A stretch of DNA of 64,000 nucleotides from Candidatus Coatesiibacteriota bacterium (GCA_030602715.1 JAUVZD010000007.1:77581-141580), one strand, 5' to 3'; counted from the stretch's first letter, positions 24,803 to 33,576 are shown. Notes: generated from the letters alone by a model not told the origin. Made by a program: numbers and translations.

Positions 24803-25582
24803 TCAGCTCATCTCCACATCGTTTATCTCCAGAATAAAGCTCAAGCCCAACTTGCGAGCGGCTTTACGAGAGATTATCATCCGAGTGAGGAATATCTCAA
24901 AATACTCCATCACATGAGATATTTTAGTATCAATTGTAATGGAGAGTTTGATCTTATCCTCGTCAGCATTGACGAACAAGTGGGTATTCAGAACCGCATA
25001 GTTGACCCGGTCATGGATGTCAAAGGAGATCATTGAGGGGTTGCGCACCCGACTGCGGTGGACATCGCTCTTGTCCGCAAGTATCAACGCTGCGGTTATG
25101 GGGGTTACCGGCTCACCGGTCTTCTCATCGTGATTGCCGATAGCCATCATACACTCTATGCGCTCCTCGGTCTCCATCCCCAGCCGTTTGAGGATGCTTC
25201 CGGAGATGATAGCCCCGGATTGCTCGTGCATCTGGCGATTCACCACCCCACCGATGTCGTGCATATAACCGGCAACCGCAGCCAGCTCCTGCTCCCTGGG
25301 TGAGTAGCCCAACTGGCAAAGAATCCAGTAGGAGCGGTAGGCGGTTATGCTGTGGTGACGACTGCCGTGTTCGGTGTAACCCAAAGCGCCCAACACCTCG
25401 TTGGACTTCTCCAGGTAGATACGCACCTCCCTATCCCCCATAACATCAGAGAGCCCGACCACTCCTTCAACCTGAGGATAGAGCTCGGCAAGCACGCTCT
25501 CCAGCGTCTCGCCCTCCACTATCATCTGCTGGGCGCGCTCCTGGAGGTTGCCGGTTACCCTCTCTTTACTTTTAGGATTCAT
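24803..25582 (-). CDS. HD-domain phosphohydrolase-like protein
   Basis: A 259-residue cytoplasmic protein. The HD core is visible: H in HGSRHHSITAY, the HD pair in GYMHDIGGVVN, a further HEQSGAII and the late D in ALILADKSDVHRSRV. Such proteins hydrolyse phosphate esters of nucleotides or second messengers. The final ~90 residues form a separate alpha-beta domain (IKLSITIDTKISHVMEYFEIF). It begins 8 bp after yajC and ends 6 bp before the amidotransferase gene. The substrate is not predictable. Confidence 0.85.
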   Translation of the reverse strand: MNPKSKERVTGNLQERAQQMIVEGETLESVLAELYPQVEGVVGLSDVMGDREVRIYLEKSNEVLGALGYTEHGSRHHSITAYRSYWILCQLGYSPREQELAAVAGYMHDIGGVVNRQMHEQSGAIISGSILKRLGMETEERIECMMAIGNHDEKTGEPVTPITAALILADKSDVHRSRVRNPSMISFDIHDRVNYAVLNTHLFVNADEDKIKLSITIDTKISHVMEYFEIFLTRMIISRKAARKLGLSFILEINDVEMS

Positions 25583-25590
25583 ACTCCAAC

Positions 25591-25953
25591 TTAACGGCCA
25601 AAGAGTCCTCTCTTCTTTTCCATACCACCCTCCCCAGGCAATCTTCCCACCACCTCTATGCGGGTTCGCACTACCTCCAACTTAATCCCTTCCCCCACCT
25701 GAATGACCACTATCTGGTCGTTGTCCTTGAAGCCCACAATTTTGCCCCGGATTCCACCGGAGGTGATAATCGTATCCCCCTTCTTCATCAACTCCAGCAT
25801 CTCCCGACGTTTCTTCGCCTGTCTCCTCTGGGGCATAATTATCAGGAAGTAGAAGACCAGGATGATGATGACAAAGGGAAGCAGAAAGTCCATAATCCCA
25901 CCACCGCCGTTACCTTCACCTGAACCCATAGCATAGGCTACATCTACAAACAT
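25591..25953 (-). CDS. yajC: preprotein translocase subunit YajC
   Basis: 120 residues: a short N-terminus with a glycine-rich GEGNGGGG stretch, one membrane helix (~residues 20-42), then the YajC signature MPQRRQAKKRREMLELMKKGD and an SH3-like C-terminal domain (TITSGGIRGKIVGFKD). It binds SecDF and aids export. The start at ATG 25953 was chosen for the AAGGAGG site 6 nt upstream. Its position between queuosine genes and secDF matches the widely conserved queA-tgt-yajC-secDF order. Confidence 0.95.
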   Translation of the reverse strand: MFVDVAYAMGSGEGNGGGGIMDFLLPFVIIILVFYFLIIMPQRRQAKKRREMLELMKKGDTIITSGGIRGKIVGFKDNDQIVVIQVGEGIKLEVVRTRIEVVGRLPGEGGMEKKRGLFGR

Positions 25954-26085
25954 TAACTCCTCCTTAAGTTGTTCCCACGTCACATTCACATTTTGTGCTT
26001 AACGATTATAACCGAAAACGATACTCCTGCCAAGCTATTTTTTACCGAATGAAAGATAATCGCTAATAAACCCCCCGTGAAACCA

Positions 26086-27150
26086 TCAACGGATGACCTT
26101 ATACACCAGCAATTCCCTGGAGGGAATATAGACAAAGTCCAGGGCAATTCCCCCATCCATCTCCACCTCTTTGACCTGATAAAGACCCATCCCCTTAACG
26201 GGAATCACACCCAGGGAGGCAGGTCCCGAGCGAGGCACCCAGGAGAAAAGAATGGTTCTGCGCTCATTATCAAAATCCAGGGCGGTTATGCTCCCCCGGG
26301 AGAAATCAAAGCCCAGGGGCATCTCAATGACCTCTTGTCCACCCTTCTGGATAAGATATATACCCACCGGAGGCCCATAACCCCCATAAGCATCCCCTTC
26401 CACCACAACCAGCAGGGAGTTATACTCCCCCAGCCAGATGTAGGAGGCGCTCCCGAAGGCTTCACTTATTGGAGTGGTTACCGTATCCTCATCCCGGTCA
26501 TATATGCGCAACTGCCAGCCTCCACCTTCGGCAGTCTCCATCATATAGGCGATGTATCTTCCATCGGGCGACGACTTGGAATGGCGGCACTCTCCCAGGG
26601 GGGAACTATCTATGCCCAATCCGTCACTGCGTATCTCCCAGGCTTCGCCGGGACGATCGCTACCGGGGACGAGGCTCAATTTCTCCCCGTCCCACCGCCA
26701 GAAATACTGCGGAGGAGTGCCAACAATGTCCCCGGAGAACACTTTGGTGAATCCGCCGAACCAACCGAATTCCCACACCCCCAGGTTATATCTATCCCCC
26801 TTGGAAAGCAAGCACGCCACCCTATCCCCCTGGGGGGACCAGGTGAGATACGAACCCTGATACGGTGATATGTCCTCCTCGTCCAGCTTGTTCAATTTCA
26901 GGTCGGTGTGAATCAATCGCTCCCCGCCCTCTATCCAGGCAAGCTCCTCACCGTTGGGGGAGAGGTTGGTGGGATAAAGATTGACCACCTCAAACCCCAG
27001 ATACTCCGAAAGCGAAAGGACATAGTAACCACCATACTTCTCGCCCAGCTCCGCCTGCGCCCAGGTGCGCTGCGCCTCACCAAAATAGAAGATAACGACC
27101 AACACGATGAAAATTGTTACCACAGAGATGAAACAAGTTCTAACCCTCAT
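26086..27150 (-). CDS. exported WD40/TolB-like beta-propeller protein
   Basis: A 354-residue protein with an N-terminal membrane segment or uncleaved signal (residues ~5-25, ending FGEAQRTWAQ), then a propeller: repeats include NLSPNGEELAWIEGG, LTWSPQGDRVACLLS, KSSPDGRYIAYMMET and IWLGEYNSLLVVVE, the P-D-G-x-x-I/L-A pattern of TolB-type blades. No enzymatic motifs. It overlaps the end of tgt by 11 bp (ATG 27150 inside tgt), with GGAGG upstream inside tgt, so it is translationally coupled to it. This gene is an unusual insertion between tgt and yajC. Confidence 0.85.
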   Translation of the reverse strand: MRVRTCFISVVTIFIVLVVIFYFGEAQRTWAQAELGEKYGGYYVLSLSEYLGFEVVNLYPTNLSPNGEELAWIEGGERLIHTDLKLNKLDEEDISPYQGSYLTWSPQGDRVACLLSKGDRYNLGVWEFGWFGGFTKVFSGDIVGTPPQYFWRWDGEKLSLVPGSDRPGEAWEIRSDGLGIDSSPLGECRHSKSSPDGRYIAYMMETAEGGGWQLRIYDRDEDTVTTPISEAFGSASYIWLGEYNSLLVVVEGDAYGGYGPPVGIYLIQKGGQEVIEMPLGFDFSRGSITALDFDNERRTILFSWVPRSGPASLGVIPVKGMGLYQVKEVEMDGGIALDFVYIPSRELLVYKVIR

Positions 27151-28288
27151 CACTGCACTCCTCCAGTTTGATCTCCTCATCTTCGGAGTGATATTTCTCC
27201 AAAAATACTTTACCAAACGAGGCGAGCATCCCCTCGCTGATTGCGGCGCGGATGGCTGACATAAGGTCGGCGTAGAAATAGAGATTGTGCAGGCTGGCAA
27301 GCCGGGGAGCGAGCATCTCCTTGCTTAGAAAGAGATGGCGCAGATATGCCCTGGAGAAACGGGTGCAGACCGGACAAGAGCAACCCTCATCCGGCGGGGA
27401 ATCGTCCTCCCGAAAGCGGGCGTTGCGTATGTTGATGGGACCTGAAGCGGTAAAGAGCAAGGCGTTTCGCCCACAGCGGGTGGGCAGAACACAGTCAAAG
27501 ATGTCAATTCCCGCCGAAACCGCAAAGAGCATATCCTCCGGTCTTCCGATGCCCATCAGATACCTCGGTCTGTCCTCAGGTAGTTGGGGGGAGAACTCAG
27601 CCACAATCCCCTCCCGTTCCTCCTCAGTTTCACCCACGGCAAGCCCCCCCAGGGCGTAGCCGTCAAAATCCAGCTCACAAGTTCCCTCCAGGCTAATCTT
27701 ACGCAGTTGTGGATAGACCCCCCCCTGCACGATACCGAAGACAGCCTGTTCGGGCTTGGCAGTCTCCTTACAGCGAGCCGCCCAGCGCAGGGAAAGCTCA
27801 AGCGACCTTGTCGCCTCCTGCTCCGTCGCCGGATAGGGGGTGCATTCATCAAGAACCATAGCGATATCGGTGGAAAGCGAGCCCTGAACCAACATGGAGA
27901 GCTCCGGGGTCAGCAGATGGCTTGAGCCGTCAATATGGCTCCTGAAGGTGATCCCCTCATCATCTATACGGCGAATCCGGGCGAGTGAGAAAGCCTGAAA
28001 TCCCCCCGAATCCGACAACAACGCCCTTGACCAGCCCATGAAGCGAGCCAGCCCTCCCTTTTCACGGATCAGCTCATAGCCGGGACGAAGATAGAGATGA
28101 TAGGTATTTACGCAGAGCAGGGAGTAGCCGGCGACCGCCACCTCCTCCGGGGTCAGCCCCTTGACCGTCCCCTGGGTGGCTACGGGTAAAAAAGCCGGCG
28201 TCTCCACCGCACCGTGGTCGGTGTATATGGTTCCCAGTCGGGCTTTACACGATTCGTCCCTGGCAATTACCTCAAAGGCGAAAGACAT
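27140..28288 (-). CDS. tgt: queuine/7-aminomethyl-7-deazaguanine tRNA-ribosyltransferase
   Basis: A 382-residue TIM-barrel enzyme that swaps guanine-34 for the queuosine precursor in tRNAs with GUN anticodons. Motifs: FLPVATQGTVKGLTPEEV, NTYHLYLRPG, LLSDSGGFQAFSL with the catalytic Asp, FGIVQGGVYP and YALGGLAVGE. The zinc site is C-x-C-x2-C (CSCPVC) with a downstream H (LHNLYFY). ATG 28288 fits the family N-terminus; the frame is open to a TTG at 28327 right after queA. It follows queA directly. Confidence 0.96.
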   Translation of the reverse strand: MSFAFEVIARDESCKARLGTIYTDHGAVETPAFLPVATQGTVKGLTPEEVAVAGYSLLCVNTYHLYLRPGYELIREKGGLARFMGWSRALLSDSGGFQAFSLARIRRIDDEGITFRSHIDGSSHLLTPELSMLVQGSLSTDIAMVLDECTPYPATEQEATRSLELSLRWAARCKETAKPEQAVFGIVQGGVYPQLRKISLEGTCELDFDGYALGGLAVGETEEEREGIVAEFSPQLPEDRPRYLMGIGRPEDMLFAVSAGIDIFDCVLPTRCGRNALLFTASGPINIRNARFREDDSPPDEGCSCPVCTRFSRAYLRHLFLSKEMLAPRLASLHNLYFYADLMSAIRAAISEGMLASFGKVFLEKYHSEDEEIKLEECSDEG

Positions 28289-28327
28289 CTCCGAGTCCCC
28301 AGGAAAGCGAGAAGGACTGATTATCAA

Positions 28328-29401
28328 TTACAGGATGAGCATTGCATCCCCGTAGCTATAGAAGCGATACCTCTCTTTCTGAGCCAGTTTATAGAGCTTC
28401 TTTATCTCCCTCAAGCCGGCGAAAGCCCCCACCAGAGCCAGCAGACTACTCCGGGGAAGATGGAAGTTGGTCAGCAGTGCATCCACCATACGGAATCGGA
28501 AGCCGGGGAGGATGAACAGCTCAACCATCCCCGAGCCGGGGAGCAGATAACCCCCACCCACAGTGGCTGATTCCAGACAGCGCACCGTTGTGGTGCCCAC
28601 CGCCACCAGGGGACGACCCTCGTTTTTAGCGGCGTTTATCTGCCGGGAGGTGCCTTTACTTATTGAATAGTATTCACCGTCCAGTCTGCCCTCTCTCAAG
28701 GCTCGGTTATCCAGGGGTTTGAAGGTGGCGTAACCTATATGCAGGGTGATGAAAGCAGTCTCCACTTTGGCTTTTTGTAACCTGTCCATAAGCTCCTGCG
28801 AAAAATGCAGGGCGGAGGTGGGTGCAGCCACCGAGCCGGGGCGGCGGGCAAAGACCGTCTGATATCGCTCCTTGTCGCTCTTATACGGACCCTTGGGGCG
28901 TTTTATGTATGGTGGAAGCGGTGGTTTCCCCAACTCCTCCAGATAATCGCTTATATCTCCCTCCGAAAGAAAGTCAACCACCCGCTCAGCTCCCTCCAGC
29001 ACCCCGGCAATCTCCGCATAGATACCCTTTCTGCCCAAGTTTATCCGCTGTCCCAGAGGAAGCCCGGGGCTGACCAGCGCCCGCCAGCGGTTGGGCTCAA
29101 GCTCCCTGAGGAGCAGTATCTCCACCGCTCCACCGCTCTTCGCCTTCCTGCCCCAAAGGCGGGCGGGGATGACCTTGCTGTCGTTGAACACCAAAAGACA
29201 ACCCGATGGAAGCCAGTCAATTATATTCCCGAACCTGGCATGATTTACAGTGCCGTCCTTGCGGTTATAGACCATCAGACGAGAACCGTCTCGCCTGCGG
29301 GCAGGTTCCTGAGCGATGAACTTCTGGTCAAAGGGATAGTCCAGGTCTCTTAGCCGAAGGAGTTTCTTAGGCGACTGGGAGTTGAAGTTTTCCCCTTTCA
29401 C
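28328..29401 (-). CDS. queA: S-adenosylmethionine:tRNA ribosyltransferase-isomerase
   Basis: A 357-residue enzyme making epoxyqueuosine on tRNA by moving the ribosyl group of SAM to the 7-deazaguanine. Family blocks: IAQEPARRRDGSRLMV, LLVFNDSKVIPARLWG, KPPLPPYIKRP, ERYQTVFARRPGSVAAPTSALHF and HIGYATFKP, with the ending LTNFHLPRSSLLALVGAF. The start overlaps the queH stop by 4 bp (ATGA), so the two are coupled. The N-terminus has ~15 residues more than E. coli QueA. Confidence 0.97.
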   Translation of the reverse strand: MKGENFNSQSPKKLLRLRDLDYPFDQKFIAQEPARRRDGSRLMVYNRKDGTVNHARFGNIIDWLPSGCLLVFNDSKVIPARLWGRKAKSGGAVEILLLRELEPNRWRALVSPGLPLGQRINLGRKGIYAEIAGVLEGAERVVDFLSEGDISDYLEELGKPPLPPYIKRPKGPYKSDKERYQTVFARRPGSVAAPTSALHFSQELMDRLQKAKVETAFITLHIGYATFKPLDNRALREGRLDGEYYSISKGTSRQINAAKNEGRPLVAVGTTTVRCLESATVGGGYLLPGSGMVELFILPGFRFRMVDALLTNFHLPRSSLLALVGAFAGLREIKKLYKLAQKERYRFYSYGDAMLIL

Positions 29402-29940
29402 CCCAGCTCAACCTCCCTCTTGGAGTAGCGCTCATATTCGCTGAAGATACAACCGCAGTAGGGCTGAAGATAAAGCCCCAACTTTCGGGCATCGGCTTGA
29501 CCCTCTCTGAAATGGGGGCGCAGGTCGCTATGAACGAACTCCACCCCGGCATCGTCTGCAGCCCGCTCTCCAACCCTTATTATCTGCTCCCGGTTCTGGT
29601 GAGGGGAGATGAGCAAGGTGGTGGTGAAGGCGTGCATGGAGAGTTCGGAGGCTTTCTCTGCGGTGCGGGTGAGCCGAAGTCGGTAACAGCCGGAGCAACG
29701 CTCCTCCCCGCAGTCAACCGCGGTGAGAAATTTTTTCAAATCGTAGAGGTCCTCATCGTGGAAGGGATAATTTCTTTCCTGAAGATACTGAAAGAGCGCC
29801 TCCCTCCGCCTGAGGTATTCCCTGTAAGGATGGATGTTGGGGTTGAACCAGAATATGTGCGGAAGGTAACCCTCCTCCGAGAAGACCTCGGCGGTCTTAA
29901 CCAGACAAGGAGCACAGCAGGTGTGGATGAGAATGTCCAT
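29398..29940 (-). CDS. queH: epoxyqueuosine reductase QueH
   Basis: A 180-residue metal-dependent reductase that turns epoxyqueuosine into queuosine in organisms lacking QueG. It has the family cysteine pairs: IHTCCAPC near the N-terminus, CGEERCSGCYRLRL in the middle and PYCGCIFSEYERY at the C-terminus, which bind the Fe-S cluster and metal. It heads the minus-strand cluster queH-queA-tgt, giving the last three steps of queuosine synthesis. A promoter lies ~30 bp upstream. Confidence 0.96.
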   Translation of the reverse strand: MDILIHTCCAPCLVKTAEVFSEEGYLPHIFWFNPNIHPYREYLRRREALFQYLQERNYPFHDEDLYDLKKFLTAVDCGEERCSGCYRLRLTRTAEKASELSMHAFTTTLLISPHQNREQIIRVGERAADDAGVEFVHSDLRPHFREGQADARKLGLYLQPYCGCIFSEYERYSKREVELG

Positions 29941-29969
29941 AATTGCCCGCCTGAGGAAAACGAATTATC

Positions 29970-29997
29970 AGTATATCACCAAAAAACTACGTGTCAA
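29970..29997 (-). promoter_or_regulatory. promoter of the queH-queA-tgt... cluster
   Basis: On the minus strand, TTGACA (29997-29992), a 16-bp spacer and TATACT (29975-29970). Confidence 0.75.
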
Positions 29998-30044
29998 GGT
30001 GTATAGCCACGAAGATATACACCGAACGATGCGAAATATTCCCC

Positions 30045-30073
30045 TTGAGAAGTCCCCCGCTGTGATATATATT
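30045..30073 (+). promoter_or_regulatory. promoter abutting the PQQ-propeller gene
   Basis: TTGAGA (30045-30050), a 17-bp spacer and TATATT (30068-30073). ATG 30082 begins 8 nt after the -10 box, so the mRNA would be leaderless or nearly so. Confidence 0.6.
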
Positions 30074-30081
30074 ATAATAAA

Positions 30082-31128
30082 ATGAATGAAGCTTTCCACT
30101 ACTGCGCTGTAACCCTGCTTACAGTCACCCTTCTATCATCAACGCCCACTGCGGCGCTCTCCGCTTCACCTCCCCAGATAGTGGAGGTGCTCAAGATAAA
30201 AGGCATTGCCTCCAATCCCCCATTGATAGACGGAGGCATCCTCTTCATCGGCACTATGAATAAAAAGGCTCTTGCCATTGACCTGCAAAGCGGAAAGAAA
30301 CTATGGAGCAAGGGGTTCAAGTCGGCGGTTGTTGCCTCCCCGATAAAGTTCAACTCCCTGGTCATCTTCATAACCGATTTCGGCGATGGGAGGATATACG
30401 CCCTCAATTCCACCCAGCTCAAAAAAGCCTGGCAGGAAAGGTTCGGCGTGGGCAGTTCCATCCCTCTCGTCGCAGGCGACCGTTTGATTATCCCCCAAAG
30501 GGAGTGGGTGATCTGTCTGGACGGAGCTTCCGGCACCCTATTGTGGGAGACATATCTGGACGGCACAGTCATCTCTTGCGGGGTAATCACTGATGACAAG
30601 ATATTTCTGGGCGCTGATAATGGAACTCTGTATATCTTGAACGATGATGGGGAGATAGTGGAGGAGGTGGACTTGGGGGAACCAATTCTGTCCGACCTGG
30701 CCTTTGCAGGGGGGTTTATCGCTGTGGGTGATTATGGCGGCGTCCTTCATATTCTACGGGTGGATGACCACAAGCAGGTCTGGCAGAGCCAGTTCCCTGC
30801 TCCCATCCTCAGCCGACCGATATTCTATGATGATACAGTCCTGGTTTCCAGTATGAACGGCACCTGGCGGGGTTTCAATCTGGAAACCGGAGACGAACTC
30901 TGGGAATACACATGTAATGCGCTGGTGAGGGGAAACGGATTGATCTGGGAGGGGTCTTTGGTCTTCGGCGCCGATGACGGATACCTGTATGCGCTTGACC
31001 CCGAGAACGGCAATGTGAGATGGAAGGTGAACCTGGGCGGACAGCTCTCCTGTGGTATCACATTGGAAGGGGACCGACTCTACACCCCCTCCACAGATAA
31101 AAAAATATATGTCCTGTCGTATCAGTAG
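30082..31128 (+). CDS. exported PQQ-type beta-propeller protein (BamB-like fold)
   Basis: 348 residues. Signal peptide 1-28 (ending TAALSA). The rest is an eight-bladed-type propeller with repeated W-x-x-x and A-x-D-x-x-(S/T)-G-x-x-x-W motifs: AIDLQSGKKLW, CLDGASGTLLWE, FNLETGDELWEY and ALDPENGNVRWKV, and glycine-rich FLGADNGTLYIL and VFGADDGYLYAL turns. This is the PQQ-repeat architecture of BamB and quinoprotein-like scaffolds, without catalytic residues. It has no BAM neighbours here. No ribosome site precedes ATG; the promoter is immediately upstream. Confidence 0.85.
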   Translation: MNEAFHYCAVTLLTVTLLSSTPTAALSASPPQIVEVLKIKGIASNPPLIDGGILFIGTMNKKALAIDLQSGKKLWSKGFKSAVVASPIKFNSLVIFITDFGDGRIYALNSTQLKKAWQERFGVGSSIPLVAGDRLIIPQREWVICLDGASGTLLWETYLDGTVISCGVITDDKIFLGADNGTLYILNDDGEIVEEVDLGEPILSDLAFAGGFIAVGDYGGVLHILRVDDHKQVWQSQFPAPILSRPIFYDDTVLVSSMNGTWRGFNLETGDELWEYTCNALVRGNGLIWEGSLVFGADDGYLYALDPENGNVRWKVNLGGQLSCGITLEGDRLYTPSTDKKIYVLSYQ

Positions 31129-31244
31129 ATGGGAAATGGGCATCCAACTCCATCCAAAAGAATTGTCTACCTCCACCCACGATTACCCACTGTTTAAGCG
31201 GCAAATATTTACAGATAATATGTAACTTTAGGCTAAAAAAACCC

Positions 31245-31273
31245 TTGACATTGGACGATTCATTGTGTTAGTC
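31245..31273 (+). promoter_or_regulatory. promoter of the haem-c lipoprotein gene
   Basis: Perfect TTGACA (31245-31250), a 17-bp spacer and a weak -10 TTAGTC (31268-31273). Confidence 0.5.
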
Positions 31274-31355
31274 TTGCCAGGCTGATACATCGTAACCAAA
31301 GAAAATCAATATACTCGTTAAAAGTTTTTCTCCTGTTTAGGAGGTGAATAGCGGT

Positions 31356-32645
31356 ATGAATCGCTGGTTAACTCATCTGTCCGCTGGAGCTTTAGCAATG
31401 GTAATCTGTTTTACCATCGCCTCTTACTTCATCGGTTGCTCCGAGGACACCACCACACCTACCACGCCGGAAATCAACTTCAAGGATCAATATTTCTCCT
31501 TTGCCATAGGTAATGGTAGTGACATCGAACATTCCGGCAGTAATCTTATTCTCGTTGACTGGCTGAACGACGACAACTACACACCCAAGTTAGTTCCTCA
31601 ACATGTCTTCCAACTGCCCTCCATTGATGGAGTTGGAGACGACGCTTGCTGGGGCGAAGCTCAAGCATTGAATCTCACCCTATCCTTCATCCCCGAAGGT
31701 GTAGAACCACCACTGTCCTCGGTTCAGTTTCCTGACAATCATGACCCCATTACCCAGGTAACCATCAAATCCGTTTATAACTACATTGGAGACGAAATTG
31801 CCTTCCTGGTAACCTGGAGCGACGATACCCAGGACATCAAGAAAGACGGCGCCGAGAAAATTGGTACCGGAGGTAGTGATTGGGAAATCCATCTGGATTG
31901 GGACCAGGATTGGTTCTGCTTTATGTGGAGCATCTGGCAGTGGCACACCAACTCCGAAGGAGACATTGACGGCTTGGCTGAACTGCACACTGATTTCCAG
32001 ACCCAGGGATGCCAGACCACCTGCCACGAATCGGCCAGACCATACCACCTCAACAGCACTATGGACGACCCCTTCAATCCCGGAAACACCATTTCTGAGA
32101 AGTGCGATATCTGGTTTTGGGGCTCAAACTACACCAACTATGCCGGTGAAGCCGAGCAAGAAGGTTTACCCCAACCCCCAGCCTGTATGGTTGACGGCTT
32201 CATAGACGATTATAGCGGTATCATCGGTGACTACAACGACCCCGACGCAGAGGACCCCGATGGGCACAAATACGCTTATGATGTTCAATACTTCACCTTC
32301 CAGAATGACATGGGCACCCCCGGATACCAGCACAACACCAGGCAAGTGGGTTCCGCCTACTATCCTGCAGATCAGCACATTGATCAGGCAGACGATTATA
32401 GCATCTATTATCCCTACCTCTGGCTCTCAGCCGATACTGTCGTACCAGTTATTCTAGGAGCTGCTTGGCCACTCGGTGCTGTGATTACCGGTTACATAAA
32501 CCGTTCAGGTCTAGGCGCCGCATCACAGGTAAACGGATTGGGTACATACGACAATGGAACCTGGACCGTTGAATTCTCCCGTGACCTCTCTACCGGAGAC
32601 CCCGACGACACCATGCTTGACATCTACGAACCCCACGACTACTAG
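31356..32645 (+). CDS. lipoprotein c-type cytochrome, ethylbenzene-dehydrogenase-like haem domain
   Basis: A 429-residue exported lipoprotein. The hydrophobic N-terminus ends in a lipobox-like YFIGC, followed by a TTTPTTP spacer. From about residue 85 it has a DOMON/ethylbenzene-dehydrogenase-related pattern: D-DACWGEAQALNLTLSF, VTIKSVYNYIGDEIAFLVTWSDDTQD and a late GTWTVEFSRDLSTGDPDD. A single haem-c site CQTTCH lies in the middle, with the neighbouring W/H/M residues (WSIWQWHT). It probably carries electrons at the cell surface or in the periplasm. ATG 31356 was chosen for AGGAGGTG 9 nt upstream. Single-gene unit closed by a strong terminator. It encodes no catalytic partner nearby. Confidence 0.82.
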   Translation: MNRWLTHLSAGALAMVICFTIASYFIGCSEDTTTPTTPEINFKDQYFSFAIGNGSDIEHSGSNLILVDWLNDDNYTPKLVPQHVFQLPSIDGVGDDACWGEAQALNLTLSFIPEGVEPPLSSVQFPDNHDPITQVTIKSVYNYIGDEIAFLVTWSDDTQDIKKDGAEKIGTGGSDWEIHLDWDQDWFCFMWSIWQWHTNSEGDIDGLAELHTDFQTQGCQTTCHESARPYHLNSTMDDPFNPGNTISEKCDIWFWGSNYTNYAGEAEQEGLPQPPACMVDGFIDDYSGIIGDYNDPDAEDPDGHKYAYDVQYFTFQNDMGTPGYQHNTRQVGSAYYPADQHIDQADDYSIYYPYLWLSADTVVPVILGAAWPLGAVITGYINRSGLGAASQVNGLGTYDNGTWTVEFSRDLSTGDPDDTMLDIYEPHDY

Positions 32646-32664
32646 AGACATCCACTCACAATAC

Positions 32665-32694
32665 AAAAGCCCCTCGCATCTGCGAGGGGCTTTT
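32665..32694 (+). terminator. very strong terminator after the haem-c lipoprotein
   Basis: A perfect 14-bp stem (32665-32678 with 32681-32694) with core GCCCCTCGCA/TGCGAGGGGC, ending in TTTT. Confidence 0.92.
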
Positions 32695-33049
32695 CTACTT
32701 TCTTTATGAAAAATATGGCAAAATTCTTAAGATTTTTTTGATAATATTTGAAACATCCTAAATTAAATTTCACATATAAAAACTTAAGAAACATTCACAT
32801 GATATTAACAAATAACACTCCTTAAAACCAAATACCAATTCTACTAAAAAATACTAAACAATTGAGATGTATTTAATATAGCTTATAGCAACTGCGTTTT
32901 AGAAATATAACTTTACTATTAATAGTTATTCAATGTTAATATTTTCATTCCAAATTTTAATATTTTCTACTTGACTTATTGTCTATTCTGTGTTAACAAA
33001 TATTGTTTAAAAATATGAAAATTCCATTAACCTAAGAAAAGGAGGAGTT
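32695..33049. other. AT-rich intergenic region without a gene
   Basis: 355 bp of very AT-rich DNA with frequent stops in all frames. It presumably carries the promoter of the small lipoprotein gene (a TTGACT near 32970 is a possible -35 element, with no single clear -10). The composition contrasts with the genes on both sides. No hairpin beyond the terminator at its left edge. Confidence 0.6.
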
Positions 33050-33409
33050 ATGAAAAGGATTTTAATCTTATCAATCATGGCATTTTCAATTGCCATGTTA
33101 ATGCTTTCCTGCTCTGAAGGTGTTTTTGATGTTCCAGAAGGTGAAAACATTTCTTCAAGTAAAATAAATGAAATCTATGGTTACGTGTGGGATTACCAAA
33201 CACCTTTAGACGCAACACTTACACTTCAAAAAGAATATCCACCAGGCCAGATGACGAGAACAGATGAAGATGGCTACTATGAGTTTTTAAACCCTGTTTG
33301 GAAAACACAATATACACTAATCTGTGATCCTGACGACCCAAGCTACGGAACAAAACGCGAAGAATTCTTCTATTGGGGTGGTGAAAAAATGGTTAACTTC
33401 ATTTATTGA
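33050..33409 (+). CDS. small lipoprotein with carboxypeptidase-regulatory-like fold
   Basis: 119 residues. The signal with lipobox MLMLSC places Cys at residue 21. The mature part has the CarboxypepD-reg / Cna-B-like pattern: INEIYGYVWDYQTPLDATLTL, then TRTDEDGYYEFLNPVWKTQYTL, i.e. an I-x-G-x-V strand, a D-G-x-Y-x-F turn and a Y-x-L strand. Such domains are surface or periplasmic adhesive modules. An AAGGAGGAG site lies before ATG. Codon use is much more A/T-ending than the neighbours, in line with the surrounding AT-rich island. Function unknown. Confidence 0.8.
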   Translation: MKRILILSIMAFSIAMLMLSCSEGVFDVPEGENISSSKINEIYGYVWDYQTPLDATLTLQKEYPPGQMTRTDEDGYYEFLNPVWKTQYTLICDPDDPSYGTKREEFFYWGGEKMVNFIY

Positions 33410-33433
33410 TTAAAATGTAACCCAAAATAATTT

Positions 33434-33462
33434 AAAACCTCTCGCTTTCGCGAGGGGTTTTT
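33434..33462 (+). terminator. terminator after the small lipoprotein
   Basis: AAAACCTCTCGC with GCGAGGGGTTTT and a T5 tail. Its core is very similar to the terminator at 32665-32694. Confidence 0.88.
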
Positions 33463-33486
33463 ACATGCAGTTAAGCTCTCTTTCTC

Positions 33487-33515
33487 TTGACCAAATTTTG
33501 GGAATATGTTAAAAT
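33487..33515 (+). promoter_or_regulatory. promoter of the split transketolase genes
   Basis: TTGACC (33487-33492), a 17-bp spacer and TAAAAT (33510-33515). Confidence 0.75.
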
Positions 33516-33576
33516 TCTCACAATCTAATTTTCGCATAACATCCCTCTCACTATTTCATCTTCGGAGGCTCTACAT

